DNA of 28,953 nt from Clostridiales bacterium UBA1770 (GTDB lineage: Bacteria; Bacillota; Clostridia; Oscillospirales; CAG-272), in the NCBI GenBank assembly GCA_002315325.1, contig DCGU01000099.1, forward strand, positions 815 through 29,767, in the 5' to 3' direction. The notes below the pieces were generated by a model. The model saw nothing but the letters and a program-made list of their open reading frames with translations. It was not told where the DNA came from and did no database searches. Position 1 is the first letter of the stretch. Each line of letters starts with the position of its first letter. Of this stretch, positions 15,297 to 21,625 are shown piece after piece. The position numbers and the translations under genes are program-made.

Positions 15297-17576
15297 TTAA
15301 TTGTCATCTCCAATTTGACTGTCGTCCAATTCGCAGGAGTAACCGCATTCGGGATTGTGGCATACTGCGAGCGGCTTTCCCTTTTTGCGGAACAGAATGC
15401 CGCCGCAATCCGGACATTTCATTTGCATAGGCATATCCCATGAGGAGAAGCGGCAGGTCGGGTACTGACTGCAGCTGTAAAATACCGTTTTATTGCGGCC
15501 GTATTTCGTGATGATGGGAGAACCGCAAAGCGGGCAGTCGACACCGAGTTCTTTGTGCACCTGTTTGGTATATTTACAGGCGGGATATTTGACACAGGCA
15601 TAAAAACTGCCGTATCTGCCCTGACGAAGCACCATCGGTGACCCGCACACTTCGCAGGTCATATCGGAAGCCTCGGCCGAAACGGGCGCTGCAACCTGTT
15701 CTGCAGGCTGCGTTAACGGTTTGGTGTTTTTGCATTTCGGATAATTGGGGCAAGCGGCAAACTTCCCGAACTTACCGCTTTTGACGACCATTCTACTGCC
15801 GCATTTTTCGCAAACCATATCGGTTTCTTCCACGGGGATTTCCGTGGTTGCCTTGTCCAACGTTCCGGATGCAACGTTCAGCATAGCGGAAAAATCATCC
15901 CAGAACTTCTGCAGAATGGTTTCCATATCGTTGTCGCCCTTTTCCACACCGTCAAGGCTGGTTTCCATATCGGCAGTAAACGTGTAGTCCATGATGGCGG
16001 GAAAATGCTCCATCATTAACCGGTTGGTCACGTCACCCAAGGACGTGGGAACAAACGATTTGCCTTCGCGGCGAACGTAGTTGCGGCAAATGGTTTGAAT
16101 AATCGTATTATACGTGCTGGGACGGCCGATGCCCTTCTCTTCCAACAATTTGGTCAGGGATGCATCGTTAAACCGGGGCGGAGCCTCGGTAAAGTGGCAG
16201 TCGGACGAAACGTTCTTTACGGACAGCGTCTGTTTTTCCTGCAGTTCCGGCAAACGGATGTCACGTACGTTTTCGTCCGTATCCTTTTCGGAAACGGTGT
16301 CGTCACCGGTCTCTTCATACAGGGTCATATATCCGGGGAACGTTACGGTGTAACCACCGGTACGGAACAAATAACCGCCGGCCGTTAAATCGACGGTCAT
16401 GGTTGCCAGCTCGGCAGATTCCATCTGGCTTGCCATAAACCGCTCCCAAATCAGTTTGTACAAATGATACTGGTCGGCTGTCAAATAACGATGCAGTTTG
16501 GACGGTTCCAATTGCACGTTGGCGGGACGAATGGCCTCGTGTGCATCCTGCGCACCGTCACGCGATTTGAACGTGCGGGGCGTTGCCGGAACGTAGGCGT
16601 CACCGTATTTGGCGGCAATATAAGCACCTGCTGCTGCCTGTGCTTCGGCGGAAATACGCTGCGAGTCGGTACGCATATAGGTAATCAAACCCTGTACGCC
16701 GCCGTTTTCCGCACCGATATTGACACCTTCATACAATTCCTGTGCCGTACGCATGGTACGCTGGGACTGGAAATTCAGCTTTTTGAAAGCTTCCTGCTGC
16801 AGCGTGGACGTTGTGAAAGGCGGTGCGGGCGTCTTATGCTTGACGGCTTTTTTCACGGAAGAAACGCTGAATGCCGCACCGCTGACGGCAGCAACGACAG
16901 CTTCTGCCTCCTGCTTGTTATGCAGGTCGACACGGCCGGTCTCTTTGCCGAAAAAGCGAACGGAAACGGTTTCCCCGTTCTGCGTGAGAAGCGCTGCTTC
17001 GATAGTCCAATATTCCTCAGGAACAAAATTGGCAATTTCCTGTTCGCGCTCCACAATCATACGGGTGGCAACAGACTGAACGCGCCCGGCCGAAAGACCG
17101 TTTTTCACGTTTTTCCAAAGCAGCGGGCTGAGCTTATACCCAACGATACGGTCGAGAAGGCGACGCGTCTGCTGTGCGTTCACCAAATTCATATCGATGG
17201 AACGCGGCGCCTTGATGGAGGCTTTCACCACGTTTTTCGTCACTTCGTTGAACGTAACGCGCTGCGCCTTTTCGGGATCGATCCCGAGAACCGCGGCAAG
17301 ATGCCAGGCGATGGCTTCCCCCTCGCGGTCAGGGTCGGTTGCGATAAAGACTTTACCGGCAGCTTTTGCTTCTTTACGAAGCTCACCGATGAGGTCGCCC
17401 TTACCGCGAATATTTATATAATGCGCATCAAAATGATTGTCAACGTCAATGCCGAACGAACTTTTCGGCAGGTCGCGAATATGCCCTTTGCATGCAAGTA
17501 CTTTGTACCCCGAACCAAGATATCCTTTTACGGTTTGTGCCTTGGACGGAGACTCCATGATGACAAGATTTGCCAT
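15297..17576 (-). CDS. topA: DNA topoisomerase I
   Basis: Encodes 759 residues. This type IA enzyme relaxes negative supercoils. The TOPRIM domain is at the N terminus: MESPSKAQTV (7-16), and ATDPDREGEAIAWH (79-92) with the metal-binding acidic residues. GLSAGRVQSVATR (160-172) follows, and the active tyrosine is Y300 in LITYMRTDSQRIS. Four C-terminal Topo_C zinc ribbons are intact as CxxC...C...C: MVCEKCGSRMVV, MTCEVCGSPMVL, VDCPLCGSPIIT and MKCPDCGGILFR each start one. ATG 17576 is preceded by AAAGG. It follows dprA after 98 bp, in which I see only a weak imperfect inverted repeat (17613-17646) and no clear promoter. Confidence 0.98.
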   Translation of the reverse strand: MANLVIMESPSKAQTVKGYLGSGYKVLACKGHIRDLPKSSFGIDVDNHFDAHYINIRGKGDLIGELRKEAKAAGKVFIATDPDREGEAIAWHLAAVLGIDPEKAQRVTFNEVTKNVVKASIKAPRSIDMNLVNAQQTRRLLDRIVGYKLSPLLWKNVKNGLSAGRVQSVATRMIVEREQEIANFVPEEYWTIEAALLTQNGETVSVRFFGKETGRVDLHNKQEAEAVVAAVSGAAFSVSSVKKAVKHKTPAPPFTTSTLQQEAFKKLNFQSQRTMRTAQELYEGVNIGAENGGVQGLITYMRTDSQRISAEAQAAAGAYIAAKYGDAYVPATPRTFKSRDGAQDAHEAIRPANVQLEPSKLHRYLTADQYHLYKLIWERFMASQMESAELATMTVDLTAGGYLFRTGGYTVTFPGYMTLYEETGDDTVSEKDTDENVRDIRLPELQEKQTLSVKNVSSDCHFTEAPPRFNDASLTKLLEEKGIGRPSTYNTIIQTICRNYVRREGKSFVPTSLGDVTNRLMMEHFPAIMDYTFTADMETSLDGVEKGDNDMETILQKFWDDFSAMLNVASGTLDKATTEIPVEETDMVCEKCGSRMVVKSGKFGKFAACPNYPKCKNTKPLTQPAEQVAAPVSAEASDMTCEVCGSPMVLRQGRYGSFYACVKYPACKYTKQVHKELGVDCPLCGSPIITKYGRNKTVFYSCSQYPTCRFSSWDMPMQMKCPDCGGILFRKKGKPLAVCHNPECGYSCELDDSQIGDDN

Positions 17577-17674
17577 AACTGATAACCTTTCTGACTGAGA
17601 AATATTACAAATGCCGTTTTTACGTTTTTTATTACGGAGAAACGGCGGAATTTACTTTTTTTCGTTATCTTCCC

Positions 17675-18964
17675 TTACGTTCTGAGATAAAGACCGCCGG
17701 GAAGCGCGGAAATCAACCCGCGGATTTCCAACATGGTTAATGCGGCGATTATTTCGCCGATACCGATGCCGGGGAGATTGACTGCATCCAACGTCACGGC
17801 GGCATCGACCGGGAATGCAGACAGAACCTGTTTTTCGATTTCCGTCAAATCATCCGGTTCCGGTGTGACCGGTTTAACAGCCGGCGGCGGTGCGTCATCG
17901 TGATCGATTTCCGGACGCGGGTTCTGCCGGCCTTTATCGCGTTCCGCCTTGGAAGACAGGCGTACACGCACAGACGTTGCGGCCGATGCGGCGTCCGTTT
18001 CGTCTGTTGACGGCTTTACGCCGTATTTTTCCAAATATGCCGTACTGAACGTCGAACGCGTGCTCCCGTTCGGCTGTACGCTGATGCCTGCCGCCTTTGG
18101 GAAAGCAGACAAAACGTCCTCGGCCGTGAGGACAAGCGTCGCACCGTCACGCAACAGTTCATTCGTGCCGACGGCTGCGGGATTATCCAAATTGGCGGGA
18201 ACGGCGAATACGCGCCGTCCCTGTTCCGAGGCTGCAGCAGCCGTTAAGAGAGAGCCGCTTTTCGCTGAGGCTTCAATGACGAGCGTTCCCTGCGCCAACC
18301 CGCTGATAATACGGTTCCTTTGCGGGAACTGCCAACTGCGCGCACCGGTTCCCGGTGCATACTCGGTAATGACTGCGCCGTGTTTGACGACAGCTTCTTC
18401 CAGTTTGCGGTGTTCGGCGGGATAAACGATATCAATACCGCAACCGAGAACGGCAACAGTGCTGCCGCCCGCTTCCATAGCACCGCATGCAGCGATACCG
18501 TCGGTGCCCCGCGCCATACCGCTGACCACAACGGCCCCTGCCCTCGCCAAATCATACGACAGAGAATATGACGTTCTCATACCGTACGAGCTGACGTTTC
18601 GCGTGCCGACGACTGCAATCGCCAGTTTTTCATTCAAATTTGGCATTATACCGCGGCAATATAACACAACGGGCGGCGTATCGATGGCGGCAAGACTTTC
18701 CGGATACCCGGGCAAGCCGACGTGCAAAACGTCAATATCGTGCTCGGTACAATATTGCAGGATGCGGTAGGCTTCGTCCAATGATTTGTCGCACAAACGC
18801 ATACGTGCCCGTGCGCCGATGCCTTCCATTGCACCGACAGCGGCATCATCCGCCGCATACAGATCCTGCGGCGTCAAGCCGGAATCCAGGAGAACGCGAT
18901 AGTCACGGGAAGCTGCACCGAGCGCTTCGGCCAACCATATTCGATACAACGTATCTTTTTCCAT
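17675..18964 (-). CDS. dprA: DNA-processing protein DprA (Smf)
   Basis: Encodes 429 residues. DprA loads RecA on single-stranded DNA taken up in transformation. The central Rossmann-like domain is complete: AIAVVGTRNVSSYGMR, VVSGMARGTDGIA, TVAVLGCGIDIVYP, QFPQRNRIISGLA and SGSLLTAAAA. The N-terminal 90 residues are a helical SAM-like part with a G-I-G turn (MEGIGARARMRL). A polar, proline-rich linker (about 320-375) leads to a C-terminal winged-helix domain (TEIEKQVLSAFP...GLISALPGGLYLRT), as in longer DprA proteins. An AAAGGGG site precedes ATG 18964. dprA is present in many non-competent bacteria, so competence is not shown by this gene alone. Confidence 0.96.
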   Translation of the reverse strand: MEKDTLYRIWLAEALGAASRDYRVLLDSGLTPQDLYAADDAAVGAMEGIGARARMRLCDKSLDEAYRILQYCTEHDIDVLHVGLPGYPESLAAIDTPPVVLYCRGIMPNLNEKLAIAVVGTRNVSSYGMRTSYSLSYDLARAGAVVVSGMARGTDGIAACGAMEAGGSTVAVLGCGIDIVYPAEHRKLEEAVVKHGAVITEYAPGTGARSWQFPQRNRIISGLAQGTLVIEASAKSGSLLTAAAASEQGRRVFAVPANLDNPAAVGTNELLRDGATLVLTAEDVLSAFPKAAGISVQPNGSTRSTFSTAYLEKYGVKPSTDETDAASAATSVRVRLSSKAERDKGRQNPRPEIDHDDAPPPAVKPVTPEPDDLTEIEKQVLSAFPVDAAVTLDAVNLPGIGIGEIIAALTMLEIRGLISALPGGLYLRT

Positions 18965-19003
18965 AACCGTTCCCCTTTCTATGGTATTTGCGTGAATTAT
19001 TGT

Positions 19004-19843
19004 TTACCGATAAGAGGCGCCGAAATGCCAAAGTAAAACGGCAGCTGCCGCAGCGGCATTGAGCGATTCCACGTTCGCCTGCATGGGAATATAAACGGGC
19101 GCGGTTGCGGCGACAATCAGCTCGCTTGACAAACCGTGGCCCTCGTTTCCGATGACAATACAGTCACCCGGGCACGGCGTCAAATTGTGAAGCGGTTGGG
19201 CATTTTCATCCAATGCGGCAGCATACACGCGATGCCCGTCTGCACGCAGTGCGGTGGCGGCCTCTGTCAGGCTTTCGCAAACCGTGACGGGAAGATTGAA
19301 AACCGTTCCCATGGCAGCCCGCAACGTTTTGGGGTGATACAAATCGGCGCAGTCACGACTCATGATAACACCGGTCACGCCCATGGCGGCCGCCGTCCGA
19401 ATCATCGTACCGACGTTCACCGGATCACGCACGGATTCCAGCAAAAGATAAAACCCTTTTCCTTCAAATAAACAATTATTATCTATTGTAACGATTTTGT
19501 GGAATTTGTCAATATATTTTCCGACTGTAATAATCCCCTCGGGCGATTTTTCGTCAGTCAATTTATCAAAAACGTTGTCTGCCAGCGTCAATACGCGAAT
19601 ACCGGAAAAGGTCACGGTGTCACCGAACAATGCCGCCGTTTTTTCCAAAACCTTTTCCCTGTCGGACGCGCGCAGCAAAACCCACGCCACTTCTACGCCG
19701 CGAAGGACAGCCTCCCCGAACAGTTTGACGCCGTCACAGCGAAATAACCCATCTGCTTCGCGCCATTTTCTGTCCGCCAATTTAGCCGTTGCCGTCACCA
19801 TTTGATTTTGACGTGAAGTGATGATTTCCTCATTATAGACCAT
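19004..19843 (-). CDS. TrmH/SpoU family RNA 2'-O-ribose methyltransferase
   Basis: Encodes 279 residues. SPOUT enzymes methylate ribose 2'-OH in rRNA or tRNA using SAM bound in a knotted fold. Motif 1 is LLLESVRDPVNVGTMIRTAA, motif 2 DCIVIGNEGHGLSSEL, and motif 3 PMQANVESLNAAAAAAVLLW. The N-terminal substrate-binding part begins ITSRQNQMVTATAKLADRKW, as in YsgA-type proteins. ATG 19843 has AAAGGAG about 8 nt upstream; the open frame continues through the rplT terminator to 19927 and that part is not coding. The exact RNA target cannot be told. Confidence 0.93.
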   Translation of the reverse strand: MVYNEEIITSRQNQMVTATAKLADRKWREADGLFRCDGVKLFGEAVLRGVEVAWVLLRASDREKVLEKTAALFGDTVTFSGIRVLTLADNVFDKLTDEKSPEGIITVGKYIDKFHKIVTIDNNCLFEGKGFYLLLESVRDPVNVGTMIRTAAAMGVTGVIMSRDCADLYHPKTLRAAMGTVFNLPVTVCESLTEAATALRADGHRVYAAALDENAQPLHNLTPCPGDCIVIGNEGHGLSSELIVAATAPVYIPMQANVESLNAAAAAAVLLWHFGASYR

Positions 19844-19884
19844 GTTTTTTCTCCTTTTTTTCAAAATGAGAATCAGCCCTATAA

Positions 19885-19924
19885 AATGACAAAACCCGAT
19901 GATGTCATCGGGTTTTTTGTCATT
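19885..19924. terminator. Terminator of the infC-rpmI-rplT operon
   Basis: AATGAC plus A4 CCCGATG (19885-19901) pairs with CATCGGG T4 and GTCATT (19906-19924), with two unpaired T in the right arm. On the minus strand it follows the rplT stop by 3 nt and the A4 arm reads as a T-run. A T6 run on the plus strand makes it look bidirectional, though no plus-strand gene ends here. Confidence 0.88.
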
Positions 19925-19927
19925 CAA

Positions 19928-20281
19928 TTACTGCGCTTTTTTAGCCTGCTCGCAAAGTGCGGCAAATGCTTCCTTATCGGAAACAGCCAGCTCGGCAAGC
20001 ATCTTGCGGTTCAGGGTAACGCCTGCCAGCTTCAAGCCGTGCATCAGCTTGGAGTAGTTCAGACCGTTTACCTTTGCCTGTGCGGAAATACGGGTGATCC
20101 AGAGAGAACGGAAGTCTCTCTTCTTCATCTTACGGCCGGCGAAGGCGTAGTTACCGCTCTTCAGAACGGCCTCTTTAGCCATCTTAAAGTGCTTGGACTT
20201 GGAACCCCAGTAGCCTTTAGCAGCCTTCAGGATATTGTGTCTTCTTTTGCGCGTCATCATCGCGCCTTTAACTCTTGCCAT
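19928..20281 (-). CDS. rplT: 50S ribosomal protein L20
   Basis: Encodes 117 residues: MARVKGAMMTRKRRHNILKA, GYWGSKSKHFKMAKEAVLKS, MKKRDFRSLWITRISAQAK, and the globular C-terminal part LAGVTLNRKMLAELAV. L20 is needed early in 50S assembly and in Firmicutes represses its own operon through the infC leader. It has a GGAGG site before ATG 20281 and is last in infC-rpmI-rplT, directly followed by a terminator. Confidence 0.98.
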   Translation of the reverse strand: MARVKGAMMTRKRRHNILKAAKGYWGSKSKHFKMAKEAVLKSGNYAFAGRKMKKRDFRSLWITRISAQAKVNGLNYSKLMHGLKLAGVTLNRKMLAELAVSDKEAFAALCEQAKKAQ

Positions 20282-20304
20282 TTTTCTATTCCTCCGTTAG
20301 TCTC

Positions 20305-20499
20305 TTACTTCTGAATCAGCTGGCGGTACGTACCGGCCATTGCTTCGCTGAGGTATGCGCCCTGACGCAGATTTCTCTTTCTCTTGGAGGACTTCATACC
20401 GGTGTTATGACGGTGCTGGTTGTGGAACATCTTTACTTTGCCGCTTCCGGTGACGGAAAATCTCTTGGAAGAGGCGCTATGCGTTTTCATTTTTCCCAT
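20305..20499 (-). CDS. rpmI: 50S ribosomal protein L35
   Basis: A 64-residue basic protein: MGKMKTHSASSKRFSVTGSG, then KVKMFHNQHRHNTGMKSSKR and KRNLRQGAYLSEAMAGTY. This is typical L35. GGAG lies 8 nt before ATG 20499. It is between infC and rplT, the conserved place. Confidence 0.98.
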   Translation of the reverse strand: MGKMKTHSASSKRFSVTGSGKVKMFHNQHRHNTGMKSSKRKRNLRQGAYLSEAMAGTYRQLIQK

Positions 20500-20535
20500 G
20501 ATGTAAACTCCTTTTTTATTTTAACAAAAATGAAA

Positions 20536-21060
20536 TCATTGTTTGCCGGGCTTTGCGGGCGAAATAACCATAGAAATGGAACGGCCGTCAAGCACCGGAG
20601 GTTTATCGATAACGCCGAATTCCTGACAAATGACGGAAAAGCGCTCGATTGTTTCACGTCCCATGGCGAGATGGCTCATCTCACGGCCCTTAAAACGTAA
20701 CACGACGCGGACTTTGTTGCCGTCCTGCAGGAAACGTTTGGCGTGATTCGCCTTCGTTTCAAAGTCATGTTGGTCGATTCGATAAGAAAGCTGAATTTCC
20801 TTCAATTCGACGGTTTGTTGTTTCTTTTTCGCTTCTTTTTCTTTCTTTTCTTTTTCAAAGCGATATTTACCGAAGTCAATGATACGGCAAACGGGAGGTT
20901 CGGCACTCGGTGCCATCATGACAAGGTCAAGACCCCGTTCGTATGCCATCTTCAAAGCAGCATCGGAAGACATAACGCCGATCAGTTCCCCTTCGGGACC
21001 GATGACGCGGATTTCCTTCAAGTTAATATCCTCATTAACCTGCATTTCTTTTGCGTTGAT
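20536..21060 (-). CDS. infC: Translation initiation factor IF-3, ATC start codon
   Basis: Encodes 174 residues starting (M/I)NAKEMQVNEDINLKEI. IF3 binds the 30S subunit, keeps subunits apart and rejects non-AUG starts. N-domain motifs are RVIGPEGELIGVMSSDAAL and DLVMMAPSAEPPVCRIIDFG followed by KYRFEKEKK; the C domain includes IDQHDFETKANHAKRFL, RFKGREMSH and PPVLDGRSISMVISP. The only good ribosome-binding site, GGAGGTG (21073-21067), sits 6 nt before ATC (21060-21058). This matches the family habit of starting infC with a rare AUU/AUC/AUA codon for autoregulation. The next ATG (21045) has no such SD. The frame is open further upstream to 21345, but that would cross the leader hairpins and promoter. 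Confidence 0.93.
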   Translation of the reverse strand: MNAKEMQVNEDINLKEIRVIGPEGELIGVMSSDAALKMAYERGLDLVMMAPSAEPPVCRIIDFGKYRFEKEKKEKEAKKKQQTVELKEIQLSYRIDQHDFETKANHAKRFLQDGNKVRVVLRFKGREMSHLAMGRETIERFSVICQEFGVIDKPPVLDGRSISMVISPAKPGKQ

Positions 21061-21073
21061 AGGATTCACCTCC

Positions 21074-21107
21074 GAAACAAAAAAATAACGGGCATAAAAA
21101 ACGCCCG
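21074..21107 (-). terminator. Attenuator-like hairpin in the infC leader
   Basis: On the minus strand CGGGCG (21107-21102) and TGCCCG (21094-21089) form a 6-bp stem (one G-U pair) with a T-rich 7-nt loop, followed by TTATTTTTTT (21088-21079) and then the infC Shine-Dalgarno. A terminator between promoter and first gene suggests attenuation. In Firmicutes the known case is the L20 leader, in which L20 promotes termination. A second hairpin, GTCCG/CGGAC (21118-21122 with 21128-21132), lies just upstream and may be part of the switch. I cannot confirm the L20-binding site by eye. Confidence 0.7.
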
Positions 21108-21195
21108 CAAATAACACGTCCGACAACCGGACCGATATTAACCGAGCTCGCGATGCGGCAGGGTGAGAACAGGCGTTCTTCTTTATTCGTTGGTA

Positions 21196-21224
21196 ATTAT
21201 ACCACGCCGGGAGGACGTTGTCAA
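21196..21224 (-). promoter_or_regulatory. Consensus sigma-A promoter of infC-rpmI-rplT
   Basis: Minus strand: TTGACA (21224-21219), 17-bp spacer, TATAAT (21201-21196). It gives a leader of about 130 nt before the infC start, long enough for regulatory structure. Confidence 0.92.
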
Positions 21225-21314
21225 GTCTTTTTTGCCTTTCATTCTTATTATTTCGGAAGCGGTTTTCTTCTGCCTCACCCCGTTGCGTTTTACCGAAACG
21301 GCTGCAGGAAGTAC

Positions 21315-21346
21315 GACAAAAAATGTCCATTGTCAAAACCGACAAT
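21315..21346. repeat. Inverted-repeat cluster upstream of the lon RNA promoter
   Basis: GACA-N5-TGTC (21315-21327) is followed at once by ATTGTC-N6-GACAAT (21329-21346). The second is a perfect 6-bp palindrome arm. It ends 31 bp before the -35 box at 21378, a place where a dimeric regulator could bind. I recognise no CIRCE or CtsR box. The rest of 21225-21377 shows nothing I can assign. Confidence 0.4.
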
Positions 21347-21377
21347 TTTCTTTTCGAAAAATGGTGAATTTTGATAA

Positions 21378-21406
21378 TTTACAAAACGGCCCTGACGTTG
21401 TATAAT
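21378..21406 (+). promoter_or_regulatory. Strong sigma-A promoter ahead of the structured RNA (lon P1)
   Basis: TTTACA (21378-21383), 17-bp spacer, TATAAT (21401-21406). Transcription would begin near 21411-21414, about 215 nt before the lon ATG. Confidence 0.85.
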
Positions 21407-21410
21407 AGAC

Positions 21411-21520
21411 GTCGACCGATGCAGTCGGCCATAGCACACACAACAGCTGAAGTTTGCGGAATATCAAGCTCATGATATCTGCCGGCAGACAAAACAGACG
21501 TTGTGTGTGCTTTCCTTTTA
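21411..21520 (+). ncRNA. Candidate structured RNA or lon leader, family unknown
   Basis: A compact fold can be drawn by hand. Hairpin 1: 21416-21419 with 21425-21428. Then an uninterrupted 12-bp outer stem, AGCACACACAAC (21433-21444) with GTTGTGTGTGCT (21500-21511). Inside, after an asymmetric internal loop (7 nt left, 9 nt right), a second stem, GTTTGC (21452-21457) with GCAGAC (21485-21490), continues through GG/CC (21458-21459 with 21482-21483, G21484 bulged) to ATATCA/TGATAT (21461-21466 with 21473-21478), loop 21467-21472. The outer stem is followed by TTTCCTTTTATATT, a weak termination tract. It has its own strong promoter, and lon has a second promoter downstream. It could be a stand-alone small RNA or an attenuator for lon. 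It contains none of the conserved SRP RNA, tRNA or riboswitch cores I know. Confidence 0.6.
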
Positions 21521-21544
21521 TATTAAAAGAAAGCGCTTTTTGTG

Positions 21545-21573
21545 TTGTAAATAAGAAGAGTTTGTGTTATAAT
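21545..21573 (+). promoter_or_regulatory. Proximal lon promoter (P2)
   Basis: TTGTAA (21545-21550), 17-bp spacer, TATAAT (21568-21573), about 45 nt of leader to ATG 21626. A further TATAAT at 21584-21589 lacks a clear -35 box. Confidence 0.65.
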
Positions 21574-21625
21574 GAACAAATAGTATAATCGCTATTTATG
21601 CATTTTATTATAGAAAGGTAATCCA

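Noticed and set aside
16464..17582. Long plus-strand open frame antisense to topA (372 codons)
   Set aside because: It is fully inside topA, has no family-like motifs, and matches the pattern of other antisense frames caused by codon usage.
17577..17674. Possible terminator between dprA and topA (17613-17646)
   Set aside because: The 7-bp arms enclose a long A/T-rich loop with no proper T-run on the minus strand.
21061..21345. N-terminal extension of infC to 21345
   Set aside because: It would translate through the promoter and leader hairpins, and the family begins near the ATC start.
21411..21520. SRP RNA, 6S RNA, tRNA or known riboswitch identity for the structured RNA
   Set aside because: No GGAA-type SRP helix 8 core, size too small for 6S, no tRNA loops, and no conserved riboswitch core seen; left as unknown.
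21525..21545. CIRCE or CtsR operator before lon
   Set aside because: AAAGCGCTTT is a short palindrome only; it lacks the CIRCE half-sites and the CtsR heptad repeats.
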